From: a virus
Length of the DNA: 64,000 nucleotides
Virus record (IMG/VR): IMGVR_UViG_3300036846_000738
Span: 1 to 64,000 of that record
Strand: one strand, 5' to 3'
Part shown: in pieces, positions 42,069 through 49,228 of the stretch
Layout: the number at the start of each line of letters is the position of its first letter
How positions within the stretch are numbered: position 1 is the stretch's first letter
Made by a program: the position numbers and the translations under genes
Notes under the pieces: model-generated
Databases searched by the model: none
Told to the model about the DNA's origin: nothing
Seen by the model: the letters and a program-made list of their open reading frames with translations, nothing else

Positions 42069-42097
42069 TTGACATATAGGCCGGAATGGCCTATATT
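42069..42097 (+). promoter_or_regulatory. Repeated promoter-operator, copy 8
   Basis: TTGACA, 17-bp spacer, TATATT: the copy closest to consensus sigma70, with perfect TAGGCC-GGAAT-GGCCTA dyad. It drives the HD-domain gene at 42120. Confidence 0.88.
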
Positions 42098-42119
42098 GAG
42101 GTTGTCAGGAAAGTAAGCC

Positions 42120-42650
42120 ATGACCCACTACCTAGTTACCAAAGCCCTCGCGTTCGCCACCAAGGCGCACGAGGGCATGTTCCGTAAATGGTCCGGCGAG
42201 CCCTACATTGAGCATCCCAAGCGGGTTGCCGTGCGGCTGTCGGCGCTGGGCTTCGGCCCCGAGGTGATCGCCGCCGCCTTCCTGCACGACGTGGTCGAGG
42301 ATACCGCGACGACCGGCGCCGAGCTGGCCGCCGCGTTCGGCCCGGCCGTCGCCGCGCTGGTCGCGGAGGTCACCAAGCCCATCGTCCCCGGTGGCAACCG
42401 GGCCGCCCGAAAGGCCGCCTTCCGGGCGCATCTGGCGGGCTCGTCCTACGCTGGCGCCTCGATCAAGCTGTCCGACGAGATCGACAACTCAAGCGACGTC
42501 GCGGAGATGAACCCGCGCTTTGCCAAGGTCTATCTGCCCGAAATGTGCGCGGAACTTGCGGTGCTGGGCCACGGTCATCCCGAGCTGGTCACCAAGCTGA
42601 CCGCCAACATCACCGCCGGATTGGCCAAGATCGCCGCTATGACGGCTTGA
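42120..42650 (+). CDS. Small-alarmone-hydrolase-type HD protein
   Basis: 176 residues. The N-terminus KALAFATKAHEGMFRKWSGE PYIEHP with AAAFLHDVVEDT carries the HD-domain metal ligands and substrate-pocket order of MESH1/SpoT-type (p)ppGpp hydrolases. IKLSDEIDNSSDV supplies the later Asp. The length suits a stand-alone small alarmone hydrolase without synthetase. It might lower host (p)ppGpp during infection (inference). It has its own promoter copy. Confidence 0.85.
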   Translation: MTHYLVTKALAFATKAHEGMFRKWSGEPYIEHPKRVAVRLSALGFGPEVIAAAFLHDVVEDTATTGAELAAAFGPAVAALVAEVTKPIVPGGNRAARKAAFRAHLAGSSYAGASIKLSDEIDNSSDVAEMNPRFAKVYLPEMCAELAVLGHGHPELVTKLTANITAGLAKIAAMTA

Positions 42651-42675
42651 CATATAGGCCACAATGGCCTACATC
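42647..42675 (+). promoter_or_regulatory. Repeated promoter-operator, copy 9
   Basis: TTGACA, 17-bp spacer, TACATC; TAGGCC-ACAAT-GGCCTA dyad. Its -35 contains the TGA stop of the HD gene. Confidence 0.85.
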
Positions 42676-42700
42676 GGGAGCGCAAGCAGAAAGGACCCCC

Positions 42701-42925
42701 ATGCCACGATATTACGACGACGACTATTACGACCGGGACTATGACAGCGAAATCGAGTTCGCCGATCCCGGCGGCCGGTCTGCCTTGCGCGCCGCCAGCA
42801 AGACCAACCCGCGCAACCTGCCCTGCCCCAACTGCGGCGCGAAGAACCGGCTGACGCCAGCCGATCGCGCGCTGGGCTACCAGTGCGATGCCTGCGCCGA
42901 TCGCGCCGAACGGGGACACGACTGA
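42701..42925 (+). CDS. Small zinc-ribbon protein
   Basis: 74 residues with AAAGGACCCCC upstream. N-terminus is Asp/Tyr-rich (PRYYDDDYYDRDYDSE); the C-terminus has CPNCGAKNR and CDACADRA, a zinc ribbon. Family frequent in phages. Possibly DNA- or RNA polymerase-binding, unproven. Confidence 0.82.
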   Translation: MPRYYDDDYYDRDYDSEIEFADPGGRSALRAASKTNPRNLPCPNCGAKNRLTPADRALGYQCDACADRAERGHD

Positions 42926-42926
42926 C

Positions 42927-43154
42927 ATGAGCGGTAAAATCAAAACCATCAAGCTGTCCTACCCGACGCCGAACTGGGCTCGTGATTTCGATCCCAAGGC
43001 GCCCGGCGCCGAGCCCAACGTCTACACAATTTTGCAGGTCACCGACTCGATCGAGTTCTCGCCCAAGCAGCAACTGCGCAAGGCACAGGTCGAAAGCCTG
43101 TGCGCCAGTCGCGAGTGGAAGGTGACCATCGTCCCGCCGCCGCCGAAAATATGA
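42927..43154 (+). CDS. Small hypothetical phage protein
   Basis: 75 residues beginning one base after the preceding stop. Contains SGKIKTIKLSYPTPNWARDF and KQQLRKAQVESLCAS; mixed composition, no family assignment. Ends PPPPKI, directly before promoter copy 10. Confidence 0.75.
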   Translation: MSGKIKTIKLSYPTPNWARDFDPKAPGAEPNVYTILQVTDSIEFSPKQQLRKAQVESLCASREWKVTIVPPPPKI

Positions 43155-43156
43155 CC

Positions 43157-43185
43157 CCTTGACATATAGGCCACAATGGCCTATA
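43157..43185 (+). promoter_or_regulatory. Repeated promoter-operator, copy 10
   Basis: TTGACA, 17-bp spacer, TATATC; TAGGCC-ACAAT-GGCCTA dyad. Heads the operon 43213-45614. Confidence 0.85.
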
Positions 43186-43212
43186 TCAGGATTGAAAGAG
43201 AGAAGGACCCGA

Positions 43213-43572
43213 ATGAAGATTTTCACCAAAGACGTTGTGGCGCGACTGGCCGCCAATGGTCGCGCCACCCGACTGGCGCAGCAAGCTGGCGAGAGCGAGC
43301 CGGACCACAATCCGGTGCTCAAGGTGTTCAACCCGGCCGGAGCCGCCACATGGCTGCTGACCGAGTCCGACCCCGGTGATCCGGATTGCCTGTTCGGCCT
43401 CTGCGACCTCGGCATGGGCTCGCCGGAGCTGGGCAACGTGCTGCGCTCCGAGCTGGAAACCGCCAAGGGCCGCTTCGGTCTCGGCATGGAGCGCGACCGC
43501 TGGTTCAAGGCGGATAAGCCGCTGTCGGCCTACACCGCCGACGCCAGCCGCAAGCAACGGATCGACGCATAA
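43213..43572 (+). CDS. DUF2958-family protein
   Basis: 119 residues. LAANGRATRLA, PVLKVFNPAGAATWLLTESD and DCLFGLCDLGMGSPELGNV define the DUF2958 family, commonly carried on plasmids and mobile elements next to anti-restriction-type proteins. The start ATG43213 has AGAAGGACCC upstream. Shares one base with the next gene (TAATG). Function not established. Confidence 0.87.
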   Translation: MKIFTKDVVARLAANGRATRLAQQAGESEPDHNPVLKVFNPAGAATWLLTESDPGDPDCLFGLCDLGMGSPELGNVLRSELETAKGRFGLGMERDRWFKADKPLSAYTADASRKQRIDA

Positions 43573-43796
43573 TGGTCCCGAGCAAAACACTTGAAATCGT
43601 CGGCACCGGTCAGGCTGCCGCTCAAATCAGGTTCAAGGCGCACGAGAGCTACGCGCTCGACGGCATCGACTTGAACGACCTCGCCATCCTCGCCATCCGG
43701 CTCAACTCCCGCATGGTCGATGGCGACGAATTACGCGACTGGCAGAACAGGATCAACCTGATGCTGTCGAACGTCGCAACACAGGAAGGCAAATAA
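43572..43796 (+). CDS. Small conserved phage protein
   Basis: 74 residues. LDGIDLNDLAILAIRLNSRM and DGDELRDWQNRINLML recur in rhizobial phage proteins. Helical, cytoplasmic, unknown role. Abuts the next ATG. Confidence 0.78.
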   Translation: MVPSKTLEIVGTGQAAAQIRFKAHESYALDGIDLNDLAILAIRLNSRMVDGDELRDWQNRINLMLSNVATQEGK

Positions 43797-44159
43797 ATGG
43801 AACTGCGCGAACCAAACTACCACGAGTTCACCCATCTGCCGCAGTGGACCCAAGCCATTTGGATCGGCAAGTCAGGCGACGGCAAGCTCGCGAATGAGTT
43901 CGACCCCTACAAGTGGTCGGGCGACAAGCCGCCGCCCGCGATCGGCGAAAAGATCAAGGTGCTGTGCAACGGCTTGGGCAAGGGCACGGTGCTGCGCTAC
44001 TTCGCCGAATATGGCTGGCTCGGCATGATCGTCCAGTTCGACAAGCCGCCGAAATGGTATCGGCAGCAGAACGGCGACAAGCCCGGCCACGTTTTCGGTA
44101 TCGACCTCAACCCCCGCAGCAAACTGCTGCCTCAACCTGCAAAGGAATCCCGTGTCTGA
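43797..44159 (+). CDS. Conserved phage protein with SH3-like beta barrel features
   Basis: 120 residues. IGEKIKVLCNGLGKGTVLRY and GWLGMIVQFDKPPKWYRQQN suggest a small beta-barrel. Family unknown. Overlaps the next gene by eight bases. Confidence 0.76.
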   Translation: MELREPNYHEFTHLPQWTQAIWIGKSGDGKLANEFDPYKWSGDKPPPAIGEKIKVLCNGLGKGTVLRYFAEYGWLGMIVQFDKPPKWYRQQNGDKPGHVFGIDLNPRSKLLPQPAKESRV

Positions 44160-44715
44160 ATATCTCTCCTGTGCCGAGACCGCCAAGCTGGTGCGTGCAG
44201 CACTCAAGAAGGCCTTCCCCGGCATCAAGTTTTCGGTGCGCTCACACGTCTACTCTGGCGGTGCCTCGATCAATGTCCGCTGGACCGACGGTCCATCGAG
44301 CAAGGCGGTCAAGGCGATGGCCGGGGCCTACTCCGGCGGCAACTTCGACGGCATGATCGACATGGCGTTTTCGAACTCGTCGTGGCTGATGCCGGACGGA
44401 TCGGCGGCGCTTGCTTCCTCGCCGGGCTCCACTGGCTCGATGGGCGTCTATGCGCCGTATGACCACAAGGCCCCGGCGCCCGGCGCCCGCAAGGTCCGCT
44501 TCGGAGCGGACTTCGTGTTCTGCGACAAGGACTGGTCGATCGAGACCTACACCACCGCGGCGAAAAAGGTCTGCGCCGATTACGGCGTCGAGCTGCCGGA
44601 GATCAAAATCAGCGGCGGCCCCTACATCGCCAACGTCTGGAGCATCAAGGTGCCCAACGCCGACACCGATCTCGGCACCCTGATCAACCGCGAATTGCAG
44701 CAGGAGAACGCATGA
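44152..44715 (+). CDS. LPD29-type protein
   Basis: 187 residues from GTG44152. YLSCAETAKLVRAALKKAFP, SVRSHVYSGGASINVRWTDG and NFDGMIDMAFSNSSWLMPDG are the blocks of the large polyvalent protein-associated domain 29, usually found in proteins of conjugative or phage origin that may enter the recipient cell early. Stand-alone form here. Overlaps the next gene by ATGA. Confidence 0.85.
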   Translation: MSEYLSCAETAKLVRAALKKAFPGIKFSVRSHVYSGGASINVRWTDGPSSKAVKAMAGAYSGGNFDGMIDMAFSNSSWLMPDGSAALASSPGSTGSMGVYAPYDHKAPAPGARKVRFGADFVFCDKDWSIETYTTAAKKVCADYGVELPEIKISGGPYIANVWSIKVPNADTDLGTLINRELQQENA

Positions 44716-45239
44716 CGCCGAACAATGACTACGGGCTGTTGATCGAGCCGATCAACCGCTACGGCGCCGAATATATCGATGCGCGCGTCGTGCGCCGCGA
44801 CCCGAAATACGAACACCCGATCGGCTGCCCCAGCGACGGCGATGTTTTCTTGGGCTACGGCACGCCGAAACATTTGCTTGGCTTGGTGCTGGACGGGCTC
44901 GGCATGTACGGTTTCGTCACCGACGGCAACGATCCCACCTTCATCGGCACTGAGATCGAATTTCGCGAGACCTACGGCATCAACGAACCCAAGCTGCGGC
45001 GGATGCTGAAAACGATGCGGCGCGTCAACGCCCGAATCGCCAAGGATCAAGCGCGCGAGCCGGGCGACAAATTCACGTCACTGGCCGCGGCGCTAAAGCT
45101 CTCGTTCGCGGTCGAGCGGATCGCCCGGCGCGGCGATGGCCGTGACTGGCGCTGGATGTCAATCGCCGAAGGCCGCAACCGCTACCGCGCCCTGATCGAC
45201 ACCGCGGTCGCCGCCGCCGTGTCGCGGAAGATCGCTTAA
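44712..45239 (+). CDS. Conserved hypothetical phage protein
   Basis: 175 residues; contains YGAEYIDARVVRRDPKYEHP and RETYGINEPKLRRMLKTMRR. Basic helical C-terminus. No family recognised beyond resemblance to other rhizobial phage genes. Confidence 0.78.
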   Translation: MTPNNDYGLLIEPINRYGAEYIDARVVRRDPKYEHPIGCPSDGDVFLGYGTPKHLLGLVLDGLGMYGFVTDGNDPTFIGTEIEFRETYGINEPKLRRMLKTMRRVNARIAKDQAREPGDKFTSLAAALKLSFAVERIARRGDGRDWRWMSIAEGRNRYRALIDTAVAAAVSRKIA

Positions 45240-45257
45240 CCCATGGAGAATACAGGA

Positions 45258-45614
45258 ATGACCAAATTCAAAATAATGCTGGCGGCAGCTTTGCTCGCTG
45301 CCAGCTCGCTCCACGCGCTTTCTGCTTCGGAGAAAGAGGAAGAGGTCGCCAGCCGATCTGCAGCAATCCTGCTACTGGCCATCAACAAGTGCGGTCCAAG
45401 CAAGTTCGACAGTCTTCGCGCGATGGACCAACTCGACACCGTGTACAGCGCGACCGGCGTCAACCCGGCCAACTATCCCGAGGGCGAGTGGACGCGGAAG
45501 ATTTTCTTCACCATGAGCCAGACGGATTTCCTGCGGAAAGTTCGCGACGACGATCCGCCGATGGTGAAAGCCTTCTGTAGTTCCATCGCCGAAAGGTTTC
45601 CAAACAAAGACTGA
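45258..45614 (+). CDS. Small secreted protein
   Basis: 118 residues with a signal peptide (MTKFKIMLAAALLAASSLHA). Start at ATG45258 because GGAG lies nine bases upstream; an in-frame ATG at 45243 is possible. The mature part has two Cys (INKCGPSK and KAFCSSIA) that could form one disulphide. Periplasmic role unknown; last gene of the operon from promoter copy 10. Confidence 0.75.
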   Translation: MTKFKIMLAAALLAASSLHALSASEKEEEVASRSAAILLLAINKCGPSKFDSLRAMDQLDTVYSATGVNPANYPEGEWTRKIFFTMSQTDFLRKVRDDDPPMVKAFCSSIAERFPNKD

Positions 45615-45634
45615 CAACACGGGCGCCAACCGCC

Positions 45635-45665
45635 GGGGCGGGTTGATCTCAGGATCGCCCGCCCC
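45635..45665 (+). terminator. Strong hairpin, possible terminator
   Basis: Perfect 8-bp stem GGGGCGGG/CCCGCCCC with a 15-base loop, shortly after the end of the operon. No T-run follows on either strand, so it may be a Rho-independent-like pause or an RNA-stability hairpin rather than a classical terminator. Confidence 0.4.
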
Positions 45666-45705
45666 AAACCTTATTTGCCACAACCCCTTAACCCACGGCC
45701 CATTC

Positions 45706-45734
45706 TTGTCTTTTTTGACAGAATGGCCTAGATA
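45706..45734 (+). promoter_or_regulatory. Divergent, half-operator variant of the repeated promoter
   Basis: TTGTCT, 17-bp spacer, TAGATA. The right half GGCCTA and the preceding AAT of the repeated element are kept but the left TAGGCC is replaced by a T-run and GACAG. It lies directly before a helix-turn-helix gene, so this regulator may escape, or differ in, the control of the other promoters. Confidence 0.55.
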
Positions 45735-45742
45735 AGTGATTC

Positions 45743-45946
45743 ATGATGACCGCCGAACAATATCGAGCCGCGCTAGAGCGACTGCAAATGACTCAGGTCG
45801 CCGCTGGCGAGCTGTTTCGCGTTGGTGCGCGAACCTCCCGGCGCTGGGCGCTGGACGAGGCTCGCGTTCCCTTCGCCGTAGCCGCATTGCTGCATTTAAT
45901 GCTAAAGAAGCGACTCAAGCCGCGGGATTTACTCGCGCTGGAGTAA
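45743..45946 (+). CDS. Small helix-turn-helix protein (EQYRxAL family)
   Basis: 67 residues (or 66 from the adjacent ATG45746). TAEQYRAALERLQMTQVAAG then GARTSRRWALDEARVPFAV form a one-domain helix-turn-helix, paralogous to the gene at 5444. Location behind a half-operator promoter makes it a candidate regulator of the repeated promoters. Confidence 0.78.
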   Translation: MMTAEQYRAALERLQMTQVAAGELFRVGARTSRRWALDEARVPFAVAALLHLMLKKRLKPRDLLALE

Positions 45947-45953
45947 GCACACC

Positions 45954-46127
45954 ATGGCCAAGGAAAAAGAGGCCGCTCCCAAAATTCCGCCGACTGAGAT
46001 TCGCGACGGCAACGGCAACCTGATTCCGCCGGAGCATTTCGATGACGATCAGCGCCCGACTGGCGACGTCGACAAGTCGCCCGGCTCGCTCTACGACCAT
46101 CTGGTCCAGCGCGACAAGAAAAAGTAA
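45954..46127 (+). CDS. 57-residue charged protein
   Basis: MAKEKEAAPKIPPTEIRDG... ending LVQRDKKK. Charged and Pro-rich, no motif. GGAG precedes ATG45954 by ten bases. Its stop (46125-46127) abuts the stop of the convergent gene at 46128, marking the end of the plus-strand block. Confidence 0.7.
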   Translation: MAKEKEAAPKIPPTEIRDGNGNLIPPEHFDDDQRPTGDVDKSPGSLYDHLVQRDKKK

Positions 46128-47258
46128 TCACTTGCTCCGCGCGTGCAGCTTCGGCGACGAGCCCATGTTGTCGTAGACTTCCCAGTAATCCATGTCGTTG
46201 CGGTGACTGTCGAAGGTGTGTTCGTTGCTCACCGAACTCAGGGAATATTCCGGCGCCACGAACCGGCCCTTGCCGTTCTTCTCGTTGCCGTGGACGAAGC
46301 GCCCCAGTGCGCGCTCGGCGGCGGTCGCGGGACTGGCGTACATGTAGTGGCCTGAAATCTTGTAGCCCGCCGCCTTGTACTGCGCGATCCGCTTGGCGAG
46401 CGAGGTGTTGCTTTTCAGCGTCGCGTCGACGATGACGTTCAACTTGTTGTCGCGCGCGTACTGTTCCATCACCTCGCCGACGTGGCTCGCTTCCTCGTGC
46501 AGCAGCGAGGCGTTCCAGCCCTTGTATTCCGGCAGGCTTTCCTTGACGTCGTCGTTGTTGATGTACGCCGCCTTGCTGGCATCGACGGTGCCATTTTTGC
46601 CGGTGAACCAGCCCTTGCCGGAGCCGCCCCGGCCGCCAAGAATGTAGAGCGTTGGCTTCTCGCCCGCCGCTGGCGCCGCCGCCTTGACCACTTCCGGCGA
46701 CATCAGCTTGTCGACGATCTGCCGGTGAACCGGCAGACGGTCCGGCGCCCAGTGCCCGTTCGGCAACTTGTAGCCGCCCGCGCTTTGCTGACCGTCGGTC
46801 GGGAAGTCTTCGGACAATTTCTGGCGTGCCGCGGCGTCCTGCTCGCGGGAGCCCGGCACTTTCGCGTAGAGATCATCGAGCGTCACATCCTCGATCTTCA
46901 GCAGCGACGACGCCGAGGTCGGATCGCTGGCATGATCCTCACCGCCTCCGCCACCACCATCGCCGCTACTGAACTGGCCACCTTGCGGGCTGCCGCCGGG
47001 CTCGTGATGCGGATTGAACTTTTGCAGCAGCGCCTGCGACCGGCTCTTGGTGCGCGCCCATTGGCTCTTGAGCCGGGCCGCTTTCTGTTCGGCCTGCTGT
47101 TCGGCGAGCCACTTCGCGCGGTTGCGCGCGCGAATCGGCGTCATGATCTTTTGGTCGATCGGATAGTCGACCGGGCCGATGATCGCCGCGTGCAGATCGG
47201 CGTCCTGCATTGTGCCGTCCTCGTCGAGATAGAAAAATTCCTGACCTTTAGGCGGCAT
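46128..47258 (-). CDS. Zeta-toxin-domain protein, candidate virion cargo
   Basis: 376 residues from ATG47258 (AGGAG seven bases upstream; an in-frame start at 47276 is weaker). N-terminal helical region, then LLQKFNPHHEPGGSPQGGQF and a Gly-rich linker. The C-terminal 230 residues are a zeta-toxin-type kinase: Walker A GGRGGSGKGW, then INNDDVKESLPEY, NVIVDATLKSN and RFVHGNEKNGKG. Zeta enzymes phosphorylate UDP-N-acetylglucosamine. No epsilon antitoxin gene was seen beside it. Placement in the structural operon suggests packaging into the virion. Confidence 0.85.
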   Translation of the reverse strand: MPPKGQEFFYLDEDGTMQDADLHAAIIGPVDYPIDQKIMTPIRARNRAKWLAEQQAEQKAARLKSQWARTKSRSQALLQKFNPHHEPGGSPQGGQFSSGDGGGGGGEDHASDPTSASSLLKIEDVTLDDLYAKVPGSREQDAAARQKLSEDFPTDGQQSAGGYKLPNGHWAPDRLPVHRQIVDKLMSPEVVKAAAPAAGEKPTLYILGGRGGSGKGWFTGKNGTVDASKAAYINNDDVKESLPEYKGWNASLLHEEASHVGEVMEQYARDNKLNVIVDATLKSNTSLAKRIAQYKAAGYKISGHYMYASPATAAERALGRFVHGNEKNGKGRFVAPEYSLSSVSNEHTFDSHRNDMDYWEVYDNMGSSPKLHARSK

Positions 47259-48834
47259 GCTGTCTCCTGCCGACATACTGATCGAAGCGCTTCATGGACT
47301 CCTTGTCCTTCAGATCGAGCACGCCATCCCAGCTCTTGCCCAGCAACAGCTCCTTGCCGCGGGCGGAGTCGGCAATCTTCCAGATCGATTTCGGGTCGCT
47401 GGAGCGCACCGCGGCCAGCAACGGATCGGCTTCAGCCTTCGGCAGCTCCAGTTGCTCCGGCTCTTCCGGCGGCTCAATCGCAATGTCGGCCATGCCGTAG
47501 TCGCGGGCGTGACGCAGCCTCTCGCTGTCATCCATGCTGTCCCAGTATTCGTCCTGATATTCGCTGACGCTGTCCGCCAGATAGCTCGGCGCGTCTATCC
47601 GGGAAGCCTTGTCCTCGGCTTCCTTGTCGAAGGCGGCGATCAGGCGCTTCTCAATTCGCTTGCGCATGTCTTCGGTCAGGCGCTGCGATGGGTCCTCCGG
47701 CTCGATGCCCGGCAAGGTGCCTTGACTCGGATCGTAGCCGACCGGCTCCTTCAGCATGTTGTCGTCGAAGCCGATGTCCGGATCATCCTCGCCGTCGCCC
47801 CTGCGTGAATCAAACGTCAGCTCAACAGCATCGTACAATTGCCTGTTGGTGTACGGGATCGGCGGCTGGCCTTTGTCCTCGCGATATTGCCGCGCGCCGT
47901 CGAGCGCTTCGTTGACCCACGCCGGGACGTCTGCGGTGCTGACTTGGTCGTTGGTGAACTCATCGGCCAGCTCGCGCTTGGCGTCATCCTTGGCCTGTCC
48001 GCTGTCGCGCCAGTTTTGCTCCTCGCTCCTCAAGAACTCATCGTGGCTTTCGCGCATCCACCGATCGCGAACGTCGGACTGCACGTCGCTCGTCAGCATG
48101 TCCCAATCATCGGCCTCGATGACATTATCGCGTGCTGAGCTGCTGCTGCTGCTTTCTCCCGTCAACTTTCGCTCCAGCCCACGCCGCAGCTCCGCCCACG
48201 CCGCCGCCTCGGGCACATAGCCGTACTTCGCCCACGCATAACCGCCGACGTCGATATTGGCGAAGACCTTGACCTTCTCGACGCCAAGCTCTCGGTAGGT
48301 TTCGACGTTGCCCGCGAGCAGGTTCTTGCCGATGTCGGAGCCGCGCGTCGATTTGTCGAGCGCGAAGTAGGCGCTCTTCGCCACCTTGTTGTCGAGATCG
48401 ATCTCGCGGGCGAAGCTGCCGACCGCCGTGCCCGCGTCGGTGCGGATCGAGCCGGTGATCTCGATCGCCGAGCCGCTGCCACTGAGCTTCATCGTACCGT
48501 CGAGGCCGCCCATGAAACTCTTCTTGAACTCCGCGGGGTCTTCGCCGACCTTGTCGTTCCACTTGTCGATGAACGGCTCGATATTGGAGCTGATCATCGA
48601 CAGCTCGACGTCGGCCTTTTCGAAATCCTCCCGCTTGACCTTTTTCTTGCCCTTCGGCTTCGCGGTCGATGTCGCGCCGCCGCCGCCTTCACCGAACTGG
48701 CCGCCGTCCGGGCCGCCTGCGGGCACGCGCGGATGCTTGCCCTCGTCCCATTCTTTCTGCAGCAGTCGGCGCGATCTTGCCTTGGCAATCTGGAAGCGCT
48801 GCGCGGTGCTGAGCTGGGTCTCGTCAAGCCGCAT
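47248..48834 (-). CDS. GNAT-like multidomain protein, candidate virion cargo
   Basis: 528 residues. Near the N-terminus LLQKEWDEGKHPRVPAGGPD then GGQFGEGGGG repeats the tag of the neighbouring zeta protein. Residues of about 60-230 carry a GNAT-fold pattern: YFALDKSTRGSDIGKNLL (acetyl-CoA-binding motif A), then ETYRELGVEKVKVFANIDV and YAWAKYGYVPE. The C-terminal 300 residues are acidic and helical without a known domain. Overlaps the zeta gene by 11 bases. Confidence 0.75.
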   Translation of the reverse strand: MRLDETQLSTAQRFQIAKARSRRLLQKEWDEGKHPRVPAGGPDGGQFGEGGGGATSTAKPKGKKKVKREDFEKADVELSMISSNIEPFIDKWNDKVGEDPAEFKKSFMGGLDGTMKLSGSGSAIEITGSIRTDAGTAVGSFAREIDLDNKVAKSAYFALDKSTRGSDIGKNLLAGNVETYRELGVEKVKVFANIDVGGYAWAKYGYVPEAAAWAELRRGLERKLTGESSSSSSARDNVIEADDWDMLTSDVQSDVRDRWMRESHDEFLRSEEQNWRDSGQAKDDAKRELADEFTNDQVSTADVPAWVNEALDGARQYREDKGQPPIPYTNRQLYDAVELTFDSRRGDGEDDPDIGFDDNMLKEPVGYDPSQGTLPGIEPEDPSQRLTEDMRKRIEKRLIAAFDKEAEDKASRIDAPSYLADSVSEYQDEYWDSMDDSERLRHARDYGMADIAIEPPEEPEQLELPKAEADPLLAAVRSSDPKSIWKIADSARGKELLLGKSWDGVLDLKDKESMKRFDQYVGRRQHAA

Positions 48835-48835
48835 C

Positions 48836-49228
48836 TCAGGCGACCCGATGCAGCTTGTAATTTCGCGCCACCGCGACCGAGGCCGCGGCCCGCCATGGAT
48901 TGGCCGCCACGTAGATCAGGCCGTAGGACAAGGTCGAGGTGATGCCGCCGGTGATGATGCGGATCACGTCGCTGTAGCGTCCGGCCGCCAGCGGTGCGGT
49001 TTTGGCCGCCGGGATTTGGATCGCGCACTGCCCGGCGAGCGCATCGGTGATGGCGATGCCGACGTCGTTTTCATCGAGCGCGCGCTGAAAGTTCGCGGTC
49101 ATCAGCGCCCATTGGATTTGCGGCGATCCGCTCAGATCGAACGGGTCGCCGTTTTCGTCCAGCAGCGTGGCGTTGATCTGCCAATCGTCGCCCGCGCTCC
49201 AATACACTTGCTCGTGGGTGGTGGTCAT
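48836..49228 (-). CDS. BppU-like baseplate/fibre adaptor, set B
   Basis: 130 residues from MTTTHEQVYW. DDWQINATLLDENGDPFDLS, ALMTANFQRALDENDVGI and AAGRYSDVIRIITGGITSTL form the beta pattern of an N-terminal BppU-like domain, parallel to the protein at 16126. Starts in an ATGA overlap with the repeat protein. Confidence 0.72.
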   Translation of the reverse strand: MTTTHEQVYWSAGDDWQINATLLDENGDPFDLSGSPQIQWALMTANFQRALDENDVGIAITDALAGQCAIQIPAAKTAPLAAGRYSDVIRIITGGITSTLSYGLIYVAANPWRAAASVAVARNYKLHRVA

